Assembly: GCA_003661465.1 (NCBI GenBank)
Contig: QMWE01000061.1
Span: forward strand, 1 to 6,085
Source of the DNA: Hadesarchaea archaeon
GTDB lineage: Archaea; Hadarchaeota; Hadarchaeia; Hadarchaeales; Hadarchaeaceae
DNA: 6,085 nt
Direction of reading: 5' to 3'
Below the pieces are notes generated by a model. It did no database searches, was not told the origin of the DNA, and saw nothing but the letters and a program-made list of their open reading frames with translations. Each line of letters opens with the position of its first letter. The stretch's first letter is position 1. The position numbers and the translations under genes are program-made. Below, piece by piece: positions 1 to 5,237 of the stretch.

Positions 1-106
1 GCGCTTCATTCTTACACCTTCAACCGCGCGTTTTGTGCACGCTTCTTAAGCGGATTTGGAGGAGGGGCCGCCGAATGCAAGGAGCTGTCTAACATCCTCC
101 ATTTTT

Positions 107-130
107 CAAAAACAGGCGAAAAATGCCTGT
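107..130 (-). terminator. Hairpin plus T-tract, minus-strand terminator
   Basis: Read on the minus strand, ACAGGC (130-125), a 7-base loop and GCCTGT (117-112) form a perfect 6-bp stem that runs into TTTTT (112-108). This is the layout of an intrinsic terminator, and a T-tract alone can end archaeal transcription. It lies about 90 bases downstream of the GIY-YIG remnant, so it may be that gene's old terminator. On the plus strand the stem is not followed by T residues, so the orientation call is minus. Confidence 0.45.
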
Positions 131-150
131 CTTCCCGGATTTAAAATCGC

Positions 151-171
151 GGTCGGGGAAACCTCCCGACC
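151..171. repeat. Perfect 7-bp inverted repeat
   Basis: GGTCGGG (151-157) and CCCGACC (165-171) are exact reverse complements around a 7-base loop. The stem is GC-rich and would fold in RNA of either strand. No T-tract follows on either side, so it is not obviously a terminator. It may belong to the same structured or mobile remnant as the neighbouring hairpins. Confidence 0.5.
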
Positions 172-222
172 CCATCCTCTACCCGGCACTGTTCGTCCCC
201 ATGCTCCAAAAACCGGATGCTA

Positions 223-333
223 TCAAGCGATTCCGCCCTCTGCTCTAAAGGGTGGGGATTTCTCGCCAAGGTTTTTGTAAAACTTGCCGTCTTTCAAGCT
301 TTGGATGATGTAAACATAGTAGATCTCTGACAT
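223..333 (-). pseudogene. GIY-YIG endonuclease-like gene, N-terminal remnant
   Basis: From an ATG at 331-333 the minus strand encodes 36 residues starting MSEIYYVYIIQSLKDGKFY. This matches the start of small GIY-YIG domain proteins (UPF0213-like, usually about 80-100 aa): the first strand with the GIY-equivalent tyrosines, then the turn with DG and the following FY. In intact members the next residues are the YIG-equivalent and an arginine-bearing helix. Here the frame instead runs into KNLGEKSPPF and stops at 223-225. The catalytic Arg, Glu and the rest of the fold are missing, so the product should be inactive. The family match stops at 276/277, immediately after TTTTAC on the minus strand. 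The call rests on about 20 residues and is therefore moderate. Confidence 0.55.
233..255 (+). repeat. 7-bp hairpin next to GIY-YIG junction
   Basis: CCGCCCT (233-239) pairs with AGGGTGG (249-255) around a 9-base loop. One pair is G-T, which is a wobble in plus-strand RNA but a C-A mismatch in minus-strand RNA, so the structure favours the plus strand. The hairpin lies about 20 bases from the point (276/277) where the GIY-YIG reading frame stops matching its family. The sequence around it resembles, from memory, the subterminal hairpins at ends of archaeal IS200/IS605-type elements. That identification is tentative. Confidence 0.35.
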
Positions 334-411
334 CTTGCCAGCTTCCGTATATCCCTGTCTGAAAAAGAAATAAATGATTGTTCCCGCGTGGTCATGGACA
401 AAATTTCTCTC

Positions 412-419
412 TTTATAAA
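412..419 (+). promoter_or_regulatory. TATA box of the pilin-like operon
   Basis: TTTATAAA at 412-419 is a near-ideal archaeal TATA box. A start site about 25 bases downstream would fall near 440, giving a leader of roughly 10 bases before the ATG at 450. This placement argues against a longer protein starting upstream at 378. A pyrimidine run (TTCTCTC) sits directly upstream. The box is a perfect palindrome, so it could in principle also support minus-strand initiation. Confidence 0.6.
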
Positions 420-449
420 CAACCTTGGCACAAAGCCTCGGCGGGGCAC

Positions 450-830
450 ATGGAAGAAAGAGCACAGCTCACAGGGGTACCGATAAAGCTCGTGATGGCC
501 CTCGTGATCGGGACGATGGCGATGGGTGTTTTGACACAGTTCGTAGGGACGGCCGAGCGAACGGTGCTCCGGGACATGGATGTCCGGTTCACAACATCGA
601 GCAATCGCTTGACCGTTAAAGTCTACGATGCGGCCAGTGGAGATGCCTTGAACGGAGCGACCGTTGTCGTAAAATGGATCGGTGGGATGAAAGCCCACAC
701 CATGGGTACGAACTCGAATCGTTACACGTTTACAATCCCTATGAATGGCGCAGATGTCGTCGTTGCGACGGTGCGGGTGACTCACGCGGGATACATCCCG
801 TGGGAGGGGCAGGTGGCGGTCGGACAGTGA
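450..830 (+). CDS. Pilin-like protein with Ig-fold-type domain
   Basis: This 126-aa protein is the first gene of the operon. Residues 1-8 are polar, a glycine at 9 precedes one hydrophobic helix (about 9-31, GVPIKLVMALVIG...), and residues 44-126 form a beta-rich domain. The motif KVYDAASGDALNGATVVVKW, a later YTFTIP and a final HAGYIPWEG resemble carboxypeptidase-regulatory-like/PEGA-type beta-sandwich modules found on archaeal surface proteins. From memory, the N-terminus resembles DUF7382-type proteins of archaeal secretion clusters, which I cannot verify here. The start at 450 is chosen because the TATA box at 412-419 lies within an upstream in-frame extension to 378, and because the Met directly precedes the charged N-terminus. 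A weak GGGG (443-446) could act as ribosome-binding site. It likely sits in the membrane with its C-terminus outside. Its role is inferred, not shown. Confidence 0.8.
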   Translation: MEERAQLTGVPIKLVMALVIGTMAMGVLTQFVGTAERTVLRDMDVRFTTSSNRLTVKVYDAASGDALNGATVVVKWIGGMKAHTMGTNSNRYTFTIPMNGADVVVATVRVTHAGYIPWEGQVAVGQ

Positions 831-834
831 GATC

Positions 835-1236
835 ATGCGACACGAGATCCGCGGTGTGGAATCTCTACCAGTGGTGATCCTGCTCGGCGCCGTGCTCGGG
901 GCAAGCACTTTGGGGATAGGGTTGGCATGTCTTGACCAAGCGCGGAGATCAAGTGAGCGGCAGCAAGCGATTGATTCGTTCGATTTGTTCATCCAGCAGG
1001 TCCGGATGCTCAGTGCTGGCGGTGTGGGCAGCGTTCAATTGATCGAGATCCACACGGGAGATGGTGTAATCGTCTTGGATAAAAACGTGGCGCGGCTGGT
1101 GGTGGGCGATGAGGTCGTGCGGAGCGATATTCTTCCATTGCCAGTTTTTACGTCCACACCGCAATTGAGCACCGGCAGTTATCTCGTCGAACTCAAGCGG
1201 GGGGCAGATGGGAGCTGCTTTTTGGAGGTTCGGTGA
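835..1236 (+). CDS. Single-pass pilin-like membrane protein
   Basis: I do not recognise a named family for this 133-aa protein. Its start reads MRHEIRGVESLPVVILLGAV: basic residues, then Gly7-Val8-Glu9, then a hydrophobic helix to about residue 30. The G-x-E arrangement just before the helix resembles type IV prepilin cleavage sites, where a peptidase cuts after glycine and a nearby glutamate aids assembly. The helix continues into a polar amphipathic stretch (about 35-58, QARRSSERQQAIDSFDLF), as in the long N-terminal pilin helix. The remainder is strand-rich, with alternating hydrophobic residues around VQLIEIHTGDGVIVLD and YLVELKRGADG. The gene follows its upstream neighbour after 4 bases and has no strong ribosome-binding site, so translation may be coupled. 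A minor pilin or pseudopilin role is inferred. Confidence 0.8.
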   Translation: MRHEIRGVESLPVVILLGAVLGASTLGIGLACLDQARRSSERQQAIDSFDLFIQQVRMLSAGGVGSVQLIEIHTGDGVIVLDKNVARLVVGDEVVRSDILPLPVFTSTPQLSTGSYLVELKRGADGSCFLEVR

Positions 1237-1241
1237 TTTGA

Positions 1242-1667
1242 GTGAACGACCGTGGGCTGTTGGCCGATTTCTTGGTCTGCAAGGTCGGCGTCGCGTTGGC
1301 GGCTTTTGCATTCATTGGGGTGGTTCTGTCAATGCACGCAAGTTTTGGACATTTATCCGAACGAGAAAAGATGGCCCAACTCACCGATGTCATCACCGAT
1401 ACAATTGGCGCTGTGGACTTTATGCCTGGTGAAACTGAACTACGACGCCAACTGCCGTTAGTTTCGACCGAATCGGAAGTGGTGGTAACTGGTAGACGAA
1501 ATGGCGACTTTCAGGTGGTTTGTGTACATGTTTTTGGAGATGCCAAGGTCGAGCGCGTGCTCATGCTTACAAACCGAGTGAACGGAGGAGAGTTCAAGCT
1601 CTCAGTGGATAACCCTCGCGAGATTCACCTCAAAAAATCTGGAATGATTCAGCTGGAGCTGATTTAG
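1242..1667 (+). CDS. Single-pass pilin-like membrane protein
   Basis: This 141-aa protein starts with GTG at 1242. GGAGGT at 1224-1229 lies 12 bases upstream, inside the end of the previous gene. The N-terminus MNDRGLLADFLVCKVG leads into a hydrophobic helix (about 9-31). A heptad-like stretch follows to about 58, then a beta-rich tail (STESEVVVTGRRNG, FQVVCVHVFGD, KVERVLMLT). The frame carries the same layout as its neighbours: glycine at residue 5, one membrane helix, extracytoplasmic strand-rich domain. The two Cys in the protein (13 and about 91) are unlikely to pair, as one is in the membrane helix. I recognise no named family. By position it belongs to the same pilus- or secretion-like assembly. 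Confidence 0.78.
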   Translation: MNDRGLLADFLVCKVGVALAAFAFIGVVLSMHASFGHLSEREKMAQLTDVITDTIGAVDFMPGETELRRQLPLVSTESEVVVTGRRNGDFQVVCVHVFGDAKVERVLMLTNRVNGGEFKLSVDNPREIHLKKSGMIQLELI

Positions 1668-2108
1668 ATGGCGTTTTCGGTTGGTGAAGATCTTTTCTCG
1701 GTTCTCACCATCACGGGAATTGTCATCATATTTGTCGTCGTGTTGTGCCATTCCTACCATGTTTATATGGAACGGCGGAACGCATATCAGGATTTCAATC
1801 TGGCACTCGATATTGCCGAACGACTTGTGAACCAAGTTCTTGCAGCGGACGGTGGCCAGCCCGGAGTGATAAAACCATCATCCGACCGGCTTGAAAATTA
1901 TTCCAAAATTTTGGCCCTGCATGGAACTAATCTTCGAGTTGAAATTAGAAGTTTTAGCGGAGAACTTCTTTTTGCTCACGGGATCAAACCAGATTTGTTT
2001 AAGGAATATTTTTCTCCACCAGTTAGCGTAAGTTTACCCGTGGCCTTGTTTTGGGACCAGAGCTCGGCTCTTCCATGCGAACTCTCCGTACAGGTATGGA
2101 GGGGTTGA
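1668..2108 (+). CDS. Single-pass pilin-like membrane protein
   Basis: The ATG follows the stop codon of the previous gene with no gap, and GGAG at 1655-1658 is a well-spaced ribosome-binding site. The 146-aa product begins MAFSVGEDLFSVLTITGIVI, with Gly5... in the form V-G-E-D just before a hydrophobic helix (about 9-30). The polar helix after it (YMERRNAYQDFNLALDIAER) resembles the exposed half of a pilin helix. A strand-rich domain ends the protein, with NLRVEIRSFSGELLFAHG as a clear beta-hairpin-like segment. Base composition is more AT-rich than in the two genes before it. No named family is recognised. Layout and operon position suggest a minor pilin-like subunit. From memory it is broadly like haloarchaeal DUF7287/7288-type proteins, but I cannot confirm that. 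Confidence 0.78.
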   Translation: MAFSVGEDLFSVLTITGIVIIFVVVLCHSYHVYMERRNAYQDFNLALDIAERLVNQVLAADGGQPGVIKPSSDRLENYSKILALHGTNLRVEIRSFSGELLFAHGIKPDLFKEYFSPPVSVSLPVALFWDQSSALPCELSVQVWRG

Positions 2109-2109
2109 A

Positions 2110-2784
2110 GTGGGTGAACAAGGGTTTGGCTACATTACTGATATGCTGGTTTTTTCCGTTCTCATCTCCACTGCCGCATTGATGTTGACCGGAATGGCTC
2201 CGGTTGATCCGAGAGTTGATAGCGCTAGATATGCCTCCAGCTTTGCGCATAGCGTCCTGTACCTCCTTCAGAACACGAGCGCCGAGCAATTCGGTGGATT
2301 TGAGTACAAGCTGGACACAGAGTTCGAACCAGATCTCCCAGTGGTAGGAGACTCGGCGAAACGTGAACTGAGATACAAGACCATCACACAACTGCTCGCC
2401 GAGGACGCCCTTCTTAATTTGCATGTGGACATAAAAGGAGCCGAGTTCCAGGTCCGGCGGCCAAATGAGAGAATGGACGAGAAGCTCAGGATATTTCTCA
2501 AATCGACGCTCGATCGCATAATCGGTGGTCGTTTTGGATATCGTCTGCGTGCGAGGACAGAGGTCGCGGACTTGGGGTCTGCCAGAGTTCACTTCGAAAG
2601 TGAGGTCGCGGACTTAACACGGGCGAGAACTCAGCTTTGCACGGAGACCCTAATGCTTTCGTTGCCAGTATCAAGGGAGGAGCTGGCATGGCATATTGAA
2701 GAATTGACCGGCATCGATCCGAACGAAGCAGGATTTGAGATTGATCCCATCCTGGAGGTAACCTTGGAGTTGTGGTCCAGATGA
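2110..2784 (+). CDS. Pilin-like membrane protein, longer member
   Basis: This 224-aa protein starts with GTG one base after the previous stop. GGAGG at 2098-2102, 7 bases upstream, is the best ribosome-binding site in the operon. The sequence opens MGEQGFGYITDMLVFSVLIS, a polar head with glycines followed by one hydrophobic helix (about 9-29). After MAPVDPRVDSARYASSFAHS the chain is mostly helical and charged, with VLYLLQNTSAEQFGG and ITQLLAEDALLN as predicted helices. Two copies of EVADL (encoded by an exact 14-base repeat at 2560-2573 and 2602-2615) lie 14 residues apart. From memory, the N-terminus and size resemble the haloarchaeal DUF7284 type from secretion-linked clusters, which is tentative. 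The last codons overlap the next gene as ATGA, so the two are probably made together. Confidence 0.78.
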   Translation: MGEQGFGYITDMLVFSVLISTAALMLTGMAPVDPRVDSARYASSFAHSVLYLLQNTSAEQFGGFEYKLDTEFEPDLPVVGDSAKRELRYKTITQLLAEDALLNLHVDIKGAEFQVRRPNERMDEKLRIFLKSTLDRIIGGRFGYRLRARTEVADLGSARVHFESEVADLTRARTQLCTETLMLSLPVSREELAWHIEELTGIDPNEAGFEIDPILEVTLELWSR

Positions 2785-4727
2785 GGGCAAGCGGATTTAT
2801 GCCGTTCAGCGCCGCGGGTGTCCTCATAGTGCTCCTCGTGGTCGGAATGGTTGGCCAAGCTGCGTGGGTACGGCATCAGAGATCTCTCAGCACAGTGGAC
2901 AAGGTTTCCGACTCTGCGCTTCTGGCGTTTATGGTGGAAATCAGAGGCGATATCAAAACTGCTCTGAAATACGCTGTTTACAGGGCACTCTGGGAGGTAA
3001 GCAAACGGGCGGATGACTACGATGACGTTAATAGGATGCACGCCATCGAACAGCTTGCAACGGGATATTTTGCCGAACGAGTAACTGAACTCGGGTCATG
3101 GTATTCCAAACATGACTCCCGGGTCGAGCTTGATGTGCCAGGTTTGAACACGTGGCCAAGCGTAAATATAGAAGAGGTTGATGGAGGCTACATGCTGGCG
3201 TGTGGGGGCCTGCCGGAAGGGAGCAGGTTGAGGCTCAAATCCCGTGATAATTCTCTTTCGGTGGTCACTCCACTGGAAAATGTAGTGGCGTTTATCGACT
3301 CTCGCTATTTTCTGCTTCAAGAGCAGATGGATGAATTCGTAAAAAGGCGGGGGGATATAGCGACTTGGTGGGGGATAATGGAATATCTCGCCGCGTGGGG
3401 CGAGGCATGGCTGAAAGGAAAGGTGGATCTAGATGATTCTCGGAGTCGGGCACTCTTCGAAACAGCTTGGGGGATTCACGAATTCAACACTTTCGGTTCC
3501 GCAGATTATTGGACAATCGCGGAGAAGCTGGCTGATGGGACTGGTGGGTCGAGTAGCAAGCTTGCTTGGCTAAAGGAGCACACGGTCACGGTTACACCCA
3601 TAAGCGCAGTTGATGTGGATACAATACGTGAATATATCGATCTCGCCCTGAGCAGTCTCGAAGGTGCCGCAGCCAATCTGAAAGAAGCGAAACGATGTAT
3701 CAGGCTGGCGGAGGACGCGAAGGCATCGTCATCTGAGAACACGCGTCGGATGCTTAAAAATGCAGCCGATCATGTAGCAGATGCACGAGATGAAATTTTG
3801 GCCACCAAGGATCGTTTTGATCAACTTCTGGAATTCGTGGAAAGTCATAGCTCAAACAATGTGGTGATGGATGCATTGTACCAATCTTTCACGTCTCGGA
3901 GCTTGTCCGAGGATTATCCATCTCTGAAGGAGCAGATAGAACTGGGAACAAAAGGGGTGTCGGCTGAACTTTTCCGGTTGGAACGATCCATAGAGGATTT
4001 AGTCGAACTGAGTAAAGATGAAGCCGAATCCTCCTTTAGCGAAATTTCAGCGCAAACTATCTCCTCAATCGATTTGATACTTTCTCGGTCTGACCCAGAG
4101 CGGTGGGTGACATTCACGGTGTATGCGGGTGATCCACCCAAGCCAACGGAGGAGTCGATCCCTGTTTACATATGGGACGAGAGCAACGGGACGATTGGCA
4201 CGCTAAAATTCGTATTGGAAAAGGCGAGAGAGGACCTTAATCAGATGAAAACTTTGTCACAGCAGTATGAACCGACCTCAGTCGAACTTGAGATTGATGA
4301 GGAACTTGTTTCGAGATTGGCTGGAAATCCTCCAGAGTTTGAAACCGGTCGTGAAGAGTTTTACGAGCTCATGCCTCCTCAGCCCATCCATAGATCTCCG
4401 GGAGTTTCGGTGTTTCATGATTTCGAGGTAAAGAGTATAACTTACAGACGCGAGGATCCAGCTGGCTGGTGTGGTTCTCCGACTGCTACACCAGTTCCGC
4501 TATGGTTCATAGGCGTAACGCTCTGGTGGGGTCAGTGGGAAATCACACTTGAGTTAGACCAAAACGTGGTGGAGGAGATATTCGACTACGACAATCCCAC
4601 CTTGTTGCGACCTTATGGATTCGGTCATGTTCATAAACCGCTTGCCTACAGATGGGAAATGCCAGACGAACCATTTAGCATAAGGGTGGTCGTAATCAGC
4701 CTGAGGCCGTTTTCGATCTCGGGTTAG
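2781..4727 (+). CDS. Large membrane-anchored, coiled-coil surface protein
   Basis: This 648-aa protein closes the operon. The chosen ATG overlaps the previous stop as ATGA, with GGAG at 2766-2769 upstream. A GTG at 2772 would add three residues and is also possible. Residues 1-5 (MRASG) precede MPFSAAGVLIVLLVVGM, a single membrane helix to about residue 28. Helical sequence then carries many charged residues (30-230). Residues 280-355 look like a coiled coil (SLEGAAANLKEAKRCIRL and onward), and another long helix covers about 375-425. The last third is strand-rich, with a Trp-rich patch near residues 562-590 (LWFIGVTLWWGQWEITL). There is no second obvious membrane segment, so most of the protein should lie outside the membrane. 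The N-terminus and large size recall the haloarchaeal DUF7286 protein, which also ends clusters of small pilin-like genes. That link is from memory. No enzyme motif is visible. A scaffold, tip or stalk role is inference. Confidence 0.82.
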   Translation: MRASGFMPFSAAGVLIVLLVVGMVGQAAWVRHQRSLSTVDKVSDSALLAFMVEIRGDIKTALKYAVYRALWEVSKRADDYDDVNRMHAIEQLATGYFAERVTELGSWYSKHDSRVELDVPGLNTWPSVNIEEVDGGYMLACGGLPEGSRLRLKSRDNSLSVVTPLENVVAFIDSRYFLLQEQMDEFVKRRGDIATWWGIMEYLAAWGEAWLKGKVDLDDSRSRALFETAWGIHEFNTFGSADYWTIAEKLADGTGGSSSKLAWLKEHTVTVTPISAVDVDTIREYIDLALSSLEGAAANLKEAKRCIRLAEDAKASSSENTRRMLKNAADHVADARDEILATKDRFDQLLEFVESHSSNNVVMDALYQSFTSRSLSEDYPSLKEQIELGTKGVSAELFRLERSIEDLVELSKDEAESSFSEISAQTISSIDLILSRSDPERWVTFTVYAGDPPKPTEESIPVYIWDESNGTIGTLKFVLEKAREDLNQMKTLSQQYEPTSVELEIDEELVSRLAGNPPEFETGREEFYELMPPQPIHRSPGVSVFHDFEVKSITYRREDPAGWCGSPTATPVPLWFIGVTLWWGQWEITLELDQNVVEEIFDYDNPTLLRPYGFGHVHKPLAYRWEMPDEPFSIRVVVISLRPFSISG

Positions 4728-5079
4728 CCCGACGGACAGATCTCCGAAGATCGATCACGCGTTTGTTAAGTTTTTCCATTTCAGTTTTGATTGATATTAT
4801 CTCCCTAGAAATTAGGCTCATATGCGATAGGATATTTGACAATGTTTCTTCCAGCTCAATTTTAAAGATATCTTGGATCTCCCTCGCTAGTCGTGAAGTT
4901 TGTGGTTCTATACCCATATCGTGAAACTCTGCCGAAATCCGATCGATGAGAAGCTGTACGTGCTCTCCAGGAACGCCCGCTCCGGATAGCACATCGTAAA
5001 TCTCGTCATGTGGAAAACCCATTCGCATCATGGAACGGATGACGTCGGATATAACCAAACCCTTGCTCATAGTTCTCAT
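4696..5079 (-). CDS. Helical protein, UBA-like N-terminus and coiled coil
   Basis: I recognise no named family for this 127-aa, almost entirely helical, soluble protein. Residues about 8-50 (ISDVIRSMMRMGFPHDEIYD and the GVPGEHVQLLIDRI segment) look like a three-helix bundle of UBA/CUE type: an MGF turn, then D/E-rich helices with a G-V-P-x-E-x-V loop. Residues about 64-112 form a coiled coil (LEETLSNILSHMSLISREII, then MEKLNKRVIDLRRSV). The tail is strongly basic (RRSVRRANPRSK) and could contact nucleic acid or lipid. The start at 5079 fits a leaderless transcript, because the TATA box at 5096-5105 is centred 22 bases upstream. A Met at 5070 is the alternative. No ribosome-binding site is visible. 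Its 3' end overlaps the large surface-protein gene tail-to-tail by 32 bases. The role is unknown. Confidence 0.72.
   Translation of the reverse strand: MRTMSKGLVISDVIRSMMRMGFPHDEIYDVLSGAGVPGEHVQLLIDRISAEFHDMGIEPQTSRLAREIQDIFKIELEETLSNILSHMSLISREIISIKTEMEKLNKRVIDLRRSVRRANPRSKTASG
4719..4777 (+). terminator. Possible terminator region after the operon
   Basis: TCGGG (4719-4723) and CCCGA (4728-4732) form a 5-bp hairpin with a TTAG loop that contains the stop codon. GATCT (4739-4743) and AGATC (4748-4752) form a second one. A T-rich stretch with TTTTT near 4771-4775 follows. The stems are short and the T-tract is detached from them, so this is weak. The region lies inside the 3' end of the convergent minus-strand gene, so operon transcripts ending here would be antisense to it. 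Confidence 0.25.
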
Positions 5080-5095
5080 TGGTTTTAGGCAACGC

Positions 5096-5105
5096 TTTTT
5101 TAAAA
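5096..5105 (-). promoter_or_regulatory. TATA box of the helical-protein gene
   Basis: On the minus strand TTTTAAAAAA (5105-5096), preceded by CTCC, forms a good archaeal BRE/TATA pair. Its centre is 22 bases from the ATG at 5079, which predicts transcription starting at or next to the start codon (leaderless mRNA). Confidence 0.55.
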
Positions 5106-5106
5106 G

Positions 5107-5122
5107 GAGACAACATCTCTCT
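5107..5122. promoter_or_regulatory. Candidate operator, copy 1
   Basis: GAGACAACATCTCTCT contains GAGA and TCTC arms around 5 bases and lies immediately upstream of the minus-strand TATA box. Its right half (ATCTCTCT) recurs at 5183-5190 beside the opposite promoter. A protein bound here would overlap the BRE. The regulator is not known; the adjacent DUF134 protein is the obvious candidate. Confidence 0.35.
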
Positions 5123-5173
5123 TAATACCTAGCTTCACCTAAAAATTGTTCTACGGCACCAACTGGAGCTATC

Positions 5174-5190
5174 GAGAGGAGTATCTCTCT
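5174..5190. promoter_or_regulatory. Candidate operator, copy 2
   Basis: GAGAGGAGTATCTCTCT contains GAGAG and CTCTC arms (5174-5178, 5185-5189) around 6 bases, five bases before the TATA box of the DUF134 gene. It shares ATCTCTCT with copy 1. The spacer differs by one base between the copies, so the relation is suggestive only. Confidence 0.35.
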
Positions 5191-5195
5191 AACGT

Positions 5196-5205
5196 AAATT
5201 TATTA
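5196..5205 (+). promoter_or_regulatory. TATA box of the DUF134-MBL gene pair
   Basis: AAATTTATTA at 5196-5205 matches an archaeal TATA element. A start site about 26 bases from its centre falls near 5227, giving a leader of about 11 bases to the ATG at 5238, or a leaderless mRNA if TTG 5229 or GTG 5232 is used. Confidence 0.5.
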
Positions 5206-5237
5206 CGTGCAAATGAACGAAAACTGTATTGGTGCAT

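Larger units (their letters stand above)
1..449. other. Gene-poor region with hairpins and gene debris
   Basis: No intact gene can be supported in this stretch. It holds three inverted repeats (112-130, 151-171, 233-255), a remnant of a GIY-YIG endonuclease-like gene on the minus strand (223-333), and the promoter of the downstream pilin-like operon (412-419). Open frames crossing 56-280 and 223-465 lack a recognisable product beyond the GIY-YIG piece. I see no tRNA, rRNA or CRISPR repeats. The mixture of a broken gene and strong hairpins suggests a site of past insertion or deletion. Confidence 0.6.
5080..5237. promoter_or_regulatory. Divergent promoter region
   Basis: This 158-base AT-rich gap separates two divergent genes. 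It contains a TATA box for each direction (5096-5105 minus, 5196-5205 plus) and two related GAGA/TCTCTCT elements next to them. No open frame or RNA gene is evident. Confidence 0.6.

Noticed and set aside
56..280. Plus-strand open frame of 74 codons
   Set aside because: Pro- and Cys-rich, low-complexity-like translation with no family likeness; it crosses all three hairpins and the GIY-YIG remnant on the other strand.
304..329. C/D-box small RNA, from GATGATG and CTGA
   Set aside because: The C box is imperfect, there is only one short spacer and no D'/C' pair, and the same bases encode the GIY-YIG start on the other strand.
378..449. N-terminal extension of the first operon gene from an upstream ATG at 378
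   Set aside because: The TATA box at 412-419 lies inside it, and the extension would put 24 unrelated residues before a good short pilin-like head.
294..992. Long minus-strand open frame opposite the first two operon genes
   Set aside because: His/Arg-rich translation typical of an antisense shadow of the well-supported plus-strand pilin-like genes.
2023..2592. Minus-strand open frame opposite the fourth and fifth operon genes
   Set aside because: No recognisable motif and no promoter; the plus-strand genes have ribosome-binding sites and membrane helices.
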